DNA from: Anaerocolumna jejuensis DSM 15929
GTDB lineage: Bacteria > Bacillota > Clostridia > Lachnospirales > Lachnospiraceae
Length of the DNA stretch: 58,667 nt
Direction: 5' to 3'
Assembly (NCBI RefSeq): GCF_900142215.1
Contig: NZ_FRAC01000038.1
Location: 1-58,667 of the forward strand
A program made the position numbers and the translations under genes. Under the pieces are notes generated by a model. It made no database searches and was not told where the DNA came from. It worked only from the letters and a program-made list of their open reading frames with translations. This document shows, in pieces, positions 24,449 to 32,767 of the stretch (position 1 is the stretch's first letter; each line of letters starts with the position of its first letter).

Positions 24449-24973
24449 TTATTTCTCCATTTCTTGGGCATATTCTTGAGTGCTGTCATTAATTTTTTTT
24501 AATAGATTTGAGAGCTGCTGAATTTCTTCACTAGATAGGCTACCCAGTAAATTGTTAACGATGCTAAAGTTTTCAGGTAAAAATTTCTCTAAAACATGAT
24601 TTCCTGTTTCAGTAAGTTGGACAGATAATGAACGTTTATCTATAGTGGAAGTACTTTTTATAATCCAACCCTTCATCTCCATTGCTTTTAATAGTTTACT
24701 AACTGTTGCACGAGTAGCTCCCAATTTCTCAGAAATAACTGAAGGCAACAATGTTTGGCTTGGAGCATGATATAAAAACATCAAAATAATAAATCTTGAT
24801 TCACTTAAATTGTTCTTATCAAGGACATAATCATATTGTTTTTGCATATTACGATATGTCCATTGAAAATCAATAAATAATTTGACAATATCTGAATTTA
24901 ATTCCGAATAAACATCTTTCATCAACTGCAAACGCTGGTTATCAGGACGATCAGCAAAAGTAAAGTTATCCAT
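24449..24973 (-). CDS. MarR family regulator
   Basis: 174-aa winged-helix regulator. The helix-turn-helix reads LLPSVISEKLGATRATVSKLLKAMEMKGWI (about residues 80-109) with wing TSTIDKRSLSVQLTETG. There are no obvious redox cysteines in the DNA-binding core. It is the first gene of a two-gene operon with the rhodanese-like protein. The 12-bp palindrome TTAGCCGGCTAA between promoter and start is the likely autoregulatory site. Confidence 0.9.
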   Translation of the reverse strand: MDNFTFADRPDNQRLQLMKDVYSELNSDIVKLFIDFQWTYRNMQKQYDYVLDKNNLSESRFIILMFLYHAPSQTLLPSVISEKLGATRATVSKLLKAMEMKGWIIKSTSTIDKRSLSVQLTETGNHVLEKFLPENFSIVNNLLGSLSSEEIQQLSNLLKKINDSTQEYAQEMEK

Positions 24974-24994
24974 AAATAATCTCCTTCATAATAA

Positions 24995-25043
24995 TTAGCC
25001 GGCTAACTATTATGATAATAACATAATAAATTTTAAATGTCAA
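24995..25043 (-). promoter_or_regulatory. MarR promoter and palindromic operator
   Basis: Minus strand TTGACA (25043-25038), 17 bp, TATTAT (25020-25015). TTAGCCGGCTAA (24995-25006) overlaps the expected transcription start, as expected for MarR autorepression. Confidence 0.8.
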
Positions 25044-25133
25044 TTTAAAAGATTACAACCTAGAGCTGACAGAAAAGTCTATTTCTTCAGATAGAATTGA
25101 ACGTTGCAGTAACTTTATCAACACCAACTATTT

Positions 25134-25475
25134 TTACTTATAATAACCCGCGACCTTTTTGTGTCCTACTTGAGGATGTGTATACCGCCTACGGTTTTGA
25201 GTCTTGTCTTTGTAATTGAGTGCCATCTTTGGACAGTGCTGGATACAAGCAAGGCAGCTTTCGCAGTGATGATGAAATACCGGCTGACCAGCTTCCAAAG
25301 TAATATTCTTAGCGGGACATACATTTCTGCATATCCCATGGGATATTAATCTGCATACCCATATGAAAATATTCAATTTTGATTTTTTCAACCTTCTTTG
25401 AGTGTAATAAAAGGATACCATTGAATCTGGCAAGGCCTTGAGGCAGAAATACCATTTTTTAAGGTCCCAGGTCAA
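25134..25475 (-). pseudogene. EFR1-type ferredoxin, C-terminal fragment
   Basis: 113 codons whose second half is a bacterial 4Fe-4S domain. The second cluster motif CESCLACIQHCP is intact, followed by KMALNYKDKTQNRRRY, as in EFR1-family flavodoxin-ferredoxin fusions. The first motif reads LISHGICRNVCP, so two of its four Cys are lost (Leu and His instead). The roughly 150-residue flavodoxin domain is absent and the first 45 residues do not resemble it. The ATG overlaps the TetR stop by four bases. I interpret this as a truncated, non-functional remnant. Confidence 0.72.
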
Positions 25476-26050
25476 ATTCTGACAGTCTTACAAGGTCCTG
25501 CTACAAGTAATTTAACCAATTGTTCTGCAATAAAATTTGTTGAGTATTTCATATCATTATTTAACCACCATCTTATGGCTGACATATACAGTGAAGTGAT
25601 TAACTGCAAAAATAAATCTCTGGAAATTAAAATATGATCTGGAAAACAAATGTCAAGTTTCTCAATTAAAGCGTTTTCAAACTTTTTGCTTATTCCTGAC
25701 ATTTCTTTATCATTCAGAATTATTTTATAAAGCAAAGCATCATTTTCAACTGTCTTAAGAATAGAACTTATATTTTGTACAAAGCTATCATATTCAAGCT
25801 GATTATCAATGATATGCGCTTCGGGAGCTACCAGTTGCAATATATTTTGTATTGCTTCCTCCATTGTTTTCTGCAAAAGATCATATTTATCAGTGTAATG
25901 AAGATAGAAGGTTGAACGGTTAATCATTGCCATGTCTGCAATATTATTTATTGTTATTGCATCAAAACCTTTTATATCTATCAGTTTCACAAAAGCATCC
26001 CTTATTAGCTTGCGTGTCTTTATTATCCGCAAATCATTTTCAATAGACAT
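25472..26050 (-). CDS. TetR/AcrR family regulator
   Basis: 192-aa TetR-type repressor. The N-terminal HTH runs TRKLIRDAFVKLIDIKGFDAITINNIADMAMINRSTFYLHYTDKYDLL (about residues 12-59), then an all-helical ligand domain with the TetR_C WLN-type ending RWWLNNDMKYS. It is divergent from the alpha/beta hydrolase gene, and the 150-bp gap between them contains a GCAAC-TTT-GTTGC dyad (26097-26109), so it probably represses the hydrolase gene and itself. Confidence 0.9.
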   Translation of the reverse strand: MSIENDLRIIKTRKLIRDAFVKLIDIKGFDAITINNIADMAMINRSTFYLHYTDKYDLLQKTMEEAIQNILQLVAPEAHIIDNQLEYDSFVQNISSILKTVENDALLYKIILNDKEMSGISKKFENALIEKLDICFPDHILISRDLFLQLITSLYMSAIRWWLNNDMKYSTNFIAEQLVKLLVAGPCKTVRI

Positions 26051-26096
26051 TTTTATCCCACCTATCTATTATTTAGTGCAATAATCAACAATTATA

Positions 26097-26166
26097 GCAA
26101 CTTTGTTGCATATGCTGCGAATTCTATTTTATCAATCATTGAATAAAAATCTGGCTCTATTATACT
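26097..26166 (+). promoter_or_regulatory. Hydrolase promoter with TetR-type dyad
   Basis: TTGAAT (26139-26144), 16 bp, TATACT (26161-26166) drive the hydrolase. Upstream lies GCAAC-TTT-GTTGC (26097-26109), a short dyad suitable for the adjacent TetR protein. The dyad arms are only five bases, so its role is tentative. Confidence 0.5.
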
Positions 26167-26199
26167 ACTATTTGTAAAAACAAGAAAGGAGTTTTCAAT

Positions 26200-27357
26200 A
26201 TGATAAAAAAGTGGACAACAAAAGATTTTCCGGTAGGACTTTATAATTTACACTCAGATCCAAGCATCAATTTCCAAATGAATCGATTTTACAACTGGAC
26301 GAATGATAGAATTATGCTGGATGAAATGCGCAGTGCCAGTAATACAATCCATTCATATAATGACCTGATTAAGTCATTTATTGAACTTGGTGAAAATTCT
26401 CTTCAAAAAAATGAAAAGTTAAAGGCTGCCTATTATTTTCGTGGCGCTGAGTTTTATTTACCCGAATCTGATCCACACAAACAAAATTTACGCAACCGAT
26501 TTATATCTCTTGCGAGTGATTTTTATAGCATCTCGGAAAATCAGCACTATATGATTCCTTATCAGAATGGGTATCTCTCAGCTTACCGTATATCACCGGA
26601 AAATCCGAAAGATACAGTTGTTTTTTTCGGCGGTTTCGACAGCTATGTAGAAGAACTTTTTTTGATGACTTTGATATTTAAAGATGCCGGATATGATGTT
26701 ATCTGTTTTGACGGACCTGGTCAGGGTACTGCATTGGAGGATTATAAAATACCAATGACACATGAATGGGAAAAACCTGTAAAATCAATTCTTGATTATT
26801 TCATGTTGAATGATGTCACTTTAATTGGTATGTCACTTGGCGGTTATTTATCATTAAGGGCTGCGGCATATGAAAAAAGGGTTAAAAAAGTGATTGCATA
26901 TGACATTTTAACGGACTTCTTTGACGTGCTGACGTATCAAATCGACCCTGCTTTTAGAGACACCTTTAAAGATATGATAACACAAAAAAAAATGGAAGAG
27001 GTTAACACGGTACTGAAAAAGCTCACGGAAAAAAGTTTGATGCTGGAATGGGGAATTATGCAGGGAATGCATATAACCGGCAGTAAATCTCCTTATGAAT
27101 TTTTTCATAGTATGATTTCTTATAATACCGCAGCCTTTTCACATTTAATAACACAGGATGTACTTCTTCTTGCAGGGCAGAACGATCATTATGTTCCGAT
27201 AAAACAGTTTACAGATCAGATTTCAACACTGACAAAAGTACACTCTCTCACCGCACGTATGTTTACACCGGAGGAAACTGCCGATACCCATTGCCAGATA
27301 GGAAATTTGGGACTGGCAGCAGATGTCATGCTTAATTGGATAGAACAGACCCAATGA
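26200..27357 (+). CDS. Alpha/beta hydrolase
   Basis: 385-aa cytosolic esterase/acyl-hydrolase-like protein of the FrsA-like type, with a helical N-terminal region of about 130 aa before the hydrolase fold. The oxyanion region is VVFFGGFDSYVEE, the nucleophile Ser212 is in GMSLGGYLS, the acid is in LLAGQNDHYVP and the His in ADTHCQIGN near the C-terminus. All triad residues are present, so it should be active; the substrate is unknown. AAAGGAG lies before the start. It is regulated most likely by the divergent TetR and is followed by a strong terminator. Confidence 0.88.
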   Translation: MIKKWTTKDFPVGLYNLHSDPSINFQMNRFYNWTNDRIMLDEMRSASNTIHSYNDLIKSFIELGENSLQKNEKLKAAYYFRGAEFYLPESDPHKQNLRNRFISLASDFYSISENQHYMIPYQNGYLSAYRISPENPKDTVVFFGGFDSYVEELFLMTLIFKDAGYDVICFDGPGQGTALEDYKIPMTHEWEKPVKSILDYFMLNDVTLIGMSLGGYLSLRAAAYEKRVKKVIAYDILTDFFDVLTYQIDPAFRDTFKDMITQKKMEEVNTVLKKLTEKSLMLEWGIMQGMHITGSKSPYEFFHSMISYNTAAFSHLITQDVLLLAGQNDHYVPIKQFTDQISTLTKVHSLTARMFTPEETADTHCQIGNLGLAADVMLNWIEQTQ

Positions 27358-27370
27358 GATTGATATTATA

Positions 27371-27404
27371 TGATACCAGGCTGCTTCACAACAGCCTGGT
27401 ATCA
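27371..27404 (+). terminator. Hydrolase terminator
   Basis: A 13-bp perfect stem, TGATACCAGGCTG with CAGCCTGGTATCA. Confidence 0.85.
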
Positions 27405-27441
27405 AGCTATGCACTTAATTTTTCTTTTTTACTATTACAGA

Positions 27442-27740
27442 TTAATTAAATTGTAACAGTCTTGGGAATAAACGCAGAGCATTTTCCGAGTAGATGCTCT
27501 GCCGCTGTCTATCTGAAAGTAATTCCCAAAATTAATATGAGGAGATGATAAAGAAAGCATTGATGTAGAAATACCCAGACAATCCATAGCTTCCAAATGT
27601 GACTCCGCGTCCCAGTCGGGCGTCGGAAAATCGTCAGGACGCTCTCCGCAATATTTAAGCATTACTTCTTTATATGCTTTGGGTAAATAATGTACATGAA
27701 AATCAATCTTTGACATATTTTTTTTCTTTATGATATCCAT
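27442..27740 (-). pseudogene. Amidohydrolase with large internal deletion
   Basis: The minus strand starts as a normal metal-dependent amidohydrolase of the ACMSD-like family: SKIDFHVHYLPKAYKEVM with the HxH metal pair, then TPDWDAESHLEAMDCLGIS and SLSSPHINFGNYF. Near 27516 it jumps, in a different frame, to the family's C-terminal end SDRQRQSIYSENALRLFPRL and stops at 27442. About 200 residues with the other metal ligands are missing, so the enzyme cannot work. The start has AAAGGAG eight bases upstream and the gene follows the MarR gene at 27817, its presumed regulator. Confidence 0.8.
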
Positions 27741-27816
27741 CCTTATAACTCCTTTTAAATTTACTTACTTCGATAAATTAATCATTGGCTTTAATAGCAT
27801 TTTTATTCCTATCTTT

Positions 27817-28308
27817 TTATTTGAAAAATTCATCGAAATCTGCAATTTCAGATTTTTGTGCCATGAGCTTAATCACTTTAGAAAACTGAGTCAGCGTTTC
27901 TGTTTCCATGCCTTCTGTGATAAAATCCTCCCACTTTTGTATTAGTGAGCTAAAATTTTCTTTCTGGCCTTTCACATTATCCGTTAAAAAAAGTTTCTTT
28001 ACTCTTCTATCCTTTGTTTTCACCTCCCGTATAATATATCCTTTTTTTTCAAGTGATTTGATTGACCTTGCGGTTGCTGCTTTATCAATATGCAACATGG
28101 ATGACAATTCTTCTTGATTGATTCCCTCGTTATCGTACATATTCATTAAAAGAATGCCTTCTGAATAACTTATATTCATGCTGCTGAATGCAGCCCCAAT
28201 ATAGGCCTGCGTTTGCCTGTTGAATATGCGTTCCGGGCAGTATACAAACTTGCAGGATGGCCTGATTAGGGGATTAAATCCCTTCACACCTAAATATTTA
28301 TAAAACAA
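27817..28308 (-). CDS. MarR family regulator, 5' end uncertain
   Basis: Up to 163-aa MarR-type regulator: RIFNRQTQAYIGAAF, then the HTH INQEELSSMLHIDKAATARSIKSLEKKGYIIRE and wing KTKDRRVKKLFLTD. The longest reading starts at 28308, inside a terminator hairpin, and has no ribosome site. A GTG near 28287 is the next option. Either the true start is internal or the 5' end was altered by rearrangement. It lies upstream of the broken amidohydrolase gene, which it probably controlled. Confidence 0.78.
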   Translation of the reverse strand: MFYKYLGVKGFNPLIRPSCKFVYCPERIFNRQTQAYIGAAFSSMNISYSEGILLMNMYDNEGINQEELSSMLHIDKAATARSIKSLEKKGYIIREVKTKDRRVKKLFLTDNVKGQKENFSSLIQKWEDFITEGMETETLTQFSKVIKLMAQKSEIADFDEFFK

Positions 28309-28337
28309 GAGTCGCCTATTACTAAAAGGGCGACTCT
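28308..28337 (-). terminator. Terminator after the methyltransferase gene
   Basis: AGAGTCGCC (28308-28316) pairs with GGCGACTCT (28329-28337); on the minus strand it is followed by TGTTTTATAAAT. Confidence 0.75.
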
Positions 28338-28469
28338 CGGACTGTTAACATAAGCTCATTTTTTATATTATGAAGGTAACATTGTAGAAAATACATTGTA
28401 CAAAATCATATTCCATCGGTTGTTATTATATTTCTTCCCTTTAATGAATATTATGCTTATTATTTGGTG

Positions 28470-29234
28470 TTATGGTTTTTTAGCTAAATACATTGTTATT
28501 TTATCATAAAGAGTTATCTTGTTACCAGAATCAAGAATGACTTTTCTTATACCCTCATAAAAATATGTTTTGTTTGGTTCTTTAAGTGTTATATGGTCAG
28601 AGTGTGTTCCAATTAGCGAAACATAGTCATCGGCATTATATTCTCTTGTTTTGAGGTATTCTCGGCGCTCAAGATTAACAAAGCCGTACTTGTCACGAGC
28701 ATCATAATCCAAGTTGCACTTGTATTCTGTTTCTGGGTGAAAATACCTAGCATATACTTCTTGAATTTGAGAGTATAATGGTTCATCGGTATATCCCCCG
28801 CCTGGTCGTATATCTGGTCGCATCATAAACATAGCAAAAGCTCCACCACTTTTTAGTATATCATACGCTTTTGGGTAACCTATTCGTTCCGGTATCCATT
28901 GAAAAGCAGCTGCCGAATATACTAAATCAAATCGTTCACTTCTAAAAGGATATGTTTCAAAGTCAGCATTGACAATATTAAAGTTTTTATAGGAATTGAA
29001 TTTATTTATCATTATTTCACTAAAGTACTCCCCCAATTCAATCGCCTTATAAGAACATCCTGTTTTTAAGATAGGTTCGGTAGCTTGACCTGTTCCAGGT
29101 CCAACCTCAAGCACTTCACTATTTGAATCGAGATTTGCATATGCGATAAGGTCAGTAAAAAGTTCATCGCAATAACGAGGCCGCCATTTGTCAAATTGTT
29201 CCGGCACTTGTTCAAAAATTGTTCTAAAATCCAT
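28470..29234 (-). CDS. Class I SAM-dependent methyltransferase
   Basis: About 254-aa Rossmann-fold methyltransferase. Motif I is VLEVGPGTGQAT (about residues 42-53), motif II is AIELGEYF, motif III is NIVNADFETYPF and motif IV is FDLVYSAAAFQW. Small-molecule methyltransferases of the UbiE/Coq5-like group look like this, but the substrate is not evident. GGAGG lies seven bases before the ATG at 29234. Its neighbours on both sides are pseudogenes, so context does not help. A hairpin terminator follows. Confidence 0.88.
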   Translation of the reverse strand: MDFRTIFEQVPEQFDKWRPRYCDELFTDLIAYANLDSNSEVLEVGPGTGQATEPILKTGCSYKAIELGEYFSEIMINKFNSYKNFNIVNADFETYPFRSERFDLVYSAAAFQWIPERIGYPKAYDILKSGGAFAMFMMRPDIRPGGGYTDEPLYSQIQEVYARYFHPETEYKCNLDYDARDKYGFVNLERREYLKTREYNADDYVSLIGTHSDHITLKEPNKTYFYEGIRKVILDSGNKITLYDKITMYLAKKP

Positions 29235-29324
29235 AACACACCTCCACAAAATATAAATTATCTTTATTTGCTTGATTCCAAGTCAATTTTTCAGCTGTAA
29301 TTATACGTAATAAATTATCTTAAA

Positions 29325-29589
29325 CCTTCCAATCTTTTAATATATGGAGATAAATTAATGGCTCTACATCTTCACGATAATGATGAAAGTGCTGACCAGC
29401 ACCGTATGCCATTCGATGGTAATATTTAATTGGGATGTTGTGCTGAAAAAGCTTACTGATATTAATTATAAAGGTCCTATTGCACTCGAAATTATGAATA
29501 AAGGATATGAACATATTAAGGAACCAAGGGTGTTTCTTGCAATTGCTTTTGAAAGAGCACAATTAATTCCATATTATCACATAAGATAA
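29325..29589 (+). pseudogene. Sugar phosphate isomerase/epimerase, 3' fragment with frameshift
   Basis: The plus strand reads YGDKLMALHLHDNDESADQH and RMPFDGNI, then a stop. One base later the frame NWDVVLKKLTDINYKGPIAL continues with EIMNKGYEHIKEPRVFL. Together these form the C-terminal strands of a xylose-isomerase-like TIM barrel, including the HLHDN and ALE metal and substrate residues. An extra T in the ATATTTAAT stretch near 29424 breaks it, and the first 200 or so residues are missing. It lies on the opposite strand to its neighbours, another sign of rearrangement. Confidence 0.75.
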
Positions 29590-29682
29590 CATACTGATTG
29601 TGTTATATCAACACTTATAAAATAGATTATTAAAATAAGCCCGCAGTTAAAATTCTCTGCGTGCTATCTCATATTTCGTTTA

Positions 29683-29940
29683 TTATTCATATACCCCAAA
29701 ATGTTTAAGTGCATCCTTAATTGCTTCCACCTTATGAGCTGGTGCTGGTTTGTACGGATGTTTCAATTCATCGGCTGCGTTAGGCGCTTCATACATAGGT
29801 AAACCAAGTGAATGCTTAACCTCCGCAATATAGGCTTTATGCACTTTAAAGCCGTATTTCCCCTCTACATATGCTTGTATCATTGAGTAAGTAACACGCT
29901 CTGGTAGCCTATCAACACCGTCCTCATACTCCATTTTCAC
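29683..29940 (-). CDS. RlmD-associated tail domain encoded in a separate frame
   Basis: About 83-85 aa: RLPERVTYSMIQAYVEGKYGFKVHKAYIAEVKHSLGLPMY, then a Lys/Pro region and VEAIKDALKHFGVYE. In Lachnospiraceae this helical module is often fused to the C-terminus of RlmD/RumA methyltransferases. Here it starts at GTG 29940 or ATG 29934, overlapping the RlmD stop by four bases and without its own ribosome site. It may therefore be made by termination-reinitiation or by frameshifting, or it may reflect a real frameshift mutation or sequencing error. Confidence 0.75.
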   Translation of the reverse strand: MKMEYEDGVDRLPERVTYSMIQAYVEGKYGFKVHKAYIAEVKHSLGLPMYEAPNAADELKHPYKPAPAHKVEAIKDALKHFGVYE

Positions 29941-31331
29941 ACTAATAAAACGTCCGCATCTTTGTGGGACAATAACACAACCGTCTCCACATGCCCCGTA
30001 TGTGGAAACTGGTCTACCGCCTGAATCTTCTTAAGCTCATACCCTCTGCTGCCAAGATACCTGATATCCCTTCCCAGTGTGGCAGGGTCACAGGATACAT
30101 AAACCACCCTTTTGGGTTCCATCCGGACTATGGTATCCAACAGACTTTCCTCACAGCCCTTCCTGGGCGGGTCTACTACAATGACATCTGCATATATCTT
30201 CTCTTCCCTGTACTTCTCCGGCAGGACCTCTTCTGCTGCCCCTACAAAGAATTCTGCATTTTCGATTCCGTTCAACCTTGCATTCTCTTTTGCATCTTCA
30301 ATTGCCTGAGGGATAATTTCCACTCCGTATACCTTCTTAGCCTGTGCTGCAAGAAATAAGGAAATCGTGCCAATTCCGCAGTATAGATCCCAAACGGTTT
30401 CATCACCTTTTAATCCGGCAAATTCCAGAGCTTTTTCATAGAGTACCCTCGTCTGCACGGGATTTACCTGGTAAAAGGAAAGGGGAGAGATGCGGAACTT
30501 CACTTCTCCGATATAGTCTGTGATATAAGGTTCCCTCCAGAGAGGTTTTATCTTATCTCCAAGAATGACGTTGGTCTTCTCTTTGTTAATATTTAAGGAA
30601 ATGCTGGCCATCCCCGGGATATCCGTAAGACTTTTAATGAGTTTTTCTTTATGAGGCAAGTCCTTTCCATTAATGACCAGGCATATCATAATTTCACCGG
30701 TTACAAATCCAACACGGGTCAGGATATGCCTTACAAGCCCCTCATGGGTTTCCTCATCATATATGCTGATATTCTCTTCTTCCAAAAAGGAACGGATACA
30801 CCTTATGATGTCCTCATTTACCTTTGCCTGGATAGAACAGTTGTCTGTGTCAATAACGGAATGGCTGCCTCCTGCATAAAACCCGATAGAAAGCTTCCCG
30901 TCTTTTTTTCTGACGGGAAACTGTGCCTTATTCCGGTAATAATAAGGAGTTTCCATTCCTATAATGGGATAAAGGGTGTATCCTTCTGTGACACCTCCCA
31001 GTCTTTCGATGCAGTCCGCTACCTTCTTCTGCTTCCTGCGAAGCTGTTCGTTGTAATCCAGATGCTGCAGGGTACAGCCGCCGCACCGGCTGGCAATCCC
31101 GCACCTCGGCTCTACCCGGTAGGGGGAAGGTTCTATTATCTCCATGAGCCTTGCATAGCCATAGCTTTTCTTGCATTTCATGGCGCGGACCCGCACCGTA
31201 TCACCAACCAGCGCATTCTTTACAAATAAAGTATAGCCCTGGTATTTACCGATACCTTCGCCGTCATTTCCCATATCCTCTATGTGAATGATACATTCTT
31301 CATTTTTCTTTAAGACAGCATCTTCCTTCAA
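29937..31331 (-). CDS. rlmD: 23S rRNA (uracil-C5)-methyltransferase, RlmD/RumA family
   Basis: 464-aa SAM-dependent RNA methyltransferase. An N-terminal TRAM domain (about residues 8-68) is followed by the 4Fe-4S ligands in CGIASRCGGC and a fourth Cys in TDNCSIQ. The SAM pocket is VWDLYCGIGTISLFLA, and the catalytic region DVIVVDPPRKGCEE and VYVSCDPATLGRD holds the nucleophile Cys. It would make m5U at 23S position 1939 or 747. The start is probably a TTG at 31331, with AAAGGG seven bases before it. It lies 38 bases after the YhaM-like gene on the same strand. Confidence 0.92.
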   Translation of the reverse strand: MKEDAVLKKNEECIIHIEDMGNDGEGIGKYQGYTLFVKNALVGDTVRVRAMKCKKSYGYARLMEIIEPSPYRVEPRCGIASRCGGCTLQHLDYNEQLRRKQKKVADCIERLGGVTEGYTLYPIIGMETPYYYRNKAQFPVRKKDGKLSIGFYAGGSHSVIDTDNCSIQAKVNEDIIRCIRSFLEEENISIYDEETHEGLVRHILTRVGFVTGEIMICLVINGKDLPHKEKLIKSLTDIPGMASISLNINKEKTNVILGDKIKPLWREPYITDYIGEVKFRISPLSFYQVNPVQTRVLYEKALEFAGLKGDETVWDLYCGIGTISLFLAAQAKKVYGVEIIPQAIEDAKENARLNGIENAEFFVGAAEEVLPEKYREEKIYADVIVVDPPRKGCEESLLDTIVRMEPKRVVYVSCDPATLGRDIRYLGSRGYELKKIQAVDQFPHTGHVETVVLLSHKDADVLLV

Positions 31332-31369
31332 TGTTTATCCCTTTCAAAGCCAAATTAATGCATGCAATG

Positions 31370-32311
31370 CTAAAAAACGGTACGTCTGATATTTGCTTCA
31401 AATAAACGGTTCATACCAAGCCAGGTTGCCTTTTCGTCACCGTTATTTAAAAATTCCATCATTGTCTCGAGCTTTGCATCGGTATTATCGGCAAAATTCA
31501 ATGCCATAGCCTCTATGATAGAGGGTTTCTTCGGTGAACCGTATTCCAATTCCCCATGATGAGCTAAAATACAATGCTTCAGCTGTGATGCCAGTGCTGC
31601 CGGAAAACCTGGCATTGTCTTTATCCTAGCCCCTATGATTTCCGTTCCGATGTAAATATGGCCCAATAACTGGCCATCATCGGTATAATCATTTTCCGGG
31701 AATATGGATAATTCATCCATCTTTCCGATATCGTGGAACATTGCAGCCGTAATCAATAAGTCCCTGTTAATTAACGGATAATGGTCCGCATAGTAATCAC
31801 ACAGCCTTACCACACCCAGTGTATGCTCCAGGAGACCTCCCATAAAGCTGTGATGGACACTTTTAGCAGCGGAATGCTTCTTAAAACGTTCTGCAAAAGC
31901 AGCATCTTCTACAAAAAAGCTCTCCAGCAGTTTTCTTAAATTGGGCTCCTTTACCTTGCTGATGTATTTTAACAGTTCACTGTACATTTCACTGATACTT
32001 TTTCCTGTCGTCGGTACAAAATCTGATGGGTCATATTCCCCTTCATGACTTTTACGTACTCTTTTTATGTTAAGCTGAAGTGCCCCCTGAAAATTCACCA
32101 TCTGTCCATCTATGTGAATATATTCCATGCTTTCAAAGTGATCTATCCCCTGGGACAGTTCCCACACCTTACCGTCCAGTGTTCCTGTTTTATCCTGGAG
32201 CAGTAGGGAATAGTAGCTTTTTCCAGCCTTTGTCTTAAGTGCCTGTTTTGTTTTGCAAAGATAGGTTTCCGATACCATTTCCCCATCTCTTAAATCGCCT
32301 ATATATCTCAT
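31370..32311 (-). CDS. yhaM: 3'-5' exoribonuclease, YhaM family
   Basis: 313-aa protein with an N-terminal OB-fold nucleic-acid-binding domain (residues 1-100, YYSLLLQDKTGTLDGKVW) and an HD phosphohydrolase domain (about residues 150-290). Metal-binding motifs are VHHSFMGGLLEHTLGVVRL, AAMFHDIGKMDE and LAHHGELEYGSPKKP. YhaM/Cbf1 proteins trim the last nucleotides of RNA and single-stranded DNA in Firmicutes. Length equals that of Bacillus YhaM (314 aa). AAAGAGG supports the start. It heads a probable operon with rlmD. Confidence 0.92.
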   Translation of the reverse strand: MRYIGDLRDGEMVSETYLCKTKQALKTKAGKSYYSLLLQDKTGTLDGKVWELSQGIDHFESMEYIHIDGQMVNFQGALQLNIKRVRKSHEGEYDPSDFVPTTGKSISEMYSELLKYISKVKEPNLRKLLESFFVEDAAFAERFKKHSAAKSVHHSFMGGLLEHTLGVVRLCDYYADHYPLINRDLLITAAMFHDIGKMDELSIFPENDYTDDGQLLGHIYIGTEIIGARIKTMPGFPAALASQLKHCILAHHGELEYGSPKKPSIIEAMALNFADNTDAKLETMMEFLNNGDEKATWLGMNRLFEANIRRTVF

Positions 32312-32334
32312 CCTGACCTCTTTCTAATTTTCAC

Positions 32335-32464
32335 CTTGCTCTCGTTGCATACCGCTGTCCTGTCTGCGGTACTGCCATAAATAAAGGGGGGGCGAAGGTG
32401 CTTTTCCTTTCCACTTACTCCCATTGCATACCGCTTACTTGTCTGGGGTACTGCCATAAAAAAT
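32335..32464 (-). repeat. Pair of 51-bp direct repeats, period 79 bp
   Basis: Units at 32335-32385 and 32414-32464 share the core TTGCATACCGC...TGTCTG.GGTACTGCCATAAA with roughly 80% identity by eye. The first holds a TACCGC/GCGGTA stem. They lie directly upstream of the YhaM-like gene and do not look like coding sequence. Confidence 0.75.
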
Positions 32465-32485
32465 GGAGTATCAAAGTGATTTCTT

Positions 32486-32767
32486 TCACCCTTCAATTTG
32501 AGCAAAGCCGCAATTCATTCTATAAGCCCGTATTCTTACTATTTTACGTCTTAATGTAATTGTATGACTCATTATAACCCAAGCGTGAAGCCATTTCAAC
32601 CGCTTTCCATGTATCTGTTCTTCCATCGCTCCAATTGGGTTGCTATTGGCTATATCCTTCCCACAATCAGACGACTTCGAGGTCTGAGCTCGTAAGGACG
32701 CAATGTCATTAAGTTTACTTAATGACATTGCGTAAGAACGTGGGCCCGTCAGGCGTATAACCCCCAA
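32486..32767 (-). repeat. Unassigned repeat-like block with perfect 17-bp palindrome
   Basis: This block has an open minus-strand frame but no ribosome site and no recognisable domain. It contains ACGCAATGTCATTAAGT-TT and its exact complement (32698-32733), a 36-bp perfect hairpin. Its position next to the 51-bp repeats suggests a compound non-coding element or the remnant of a small mobile unit. I cannot see a second copy in this window. Confidence 0.45.

Noticed and set aside
32486..32767. 93-codon open frame on the minus strand
   Set aside because: It runs through a perfect 36-bp palindrome, has no ribosome site and no recognisable domain; reported as a repeat-like block instead of a gene.
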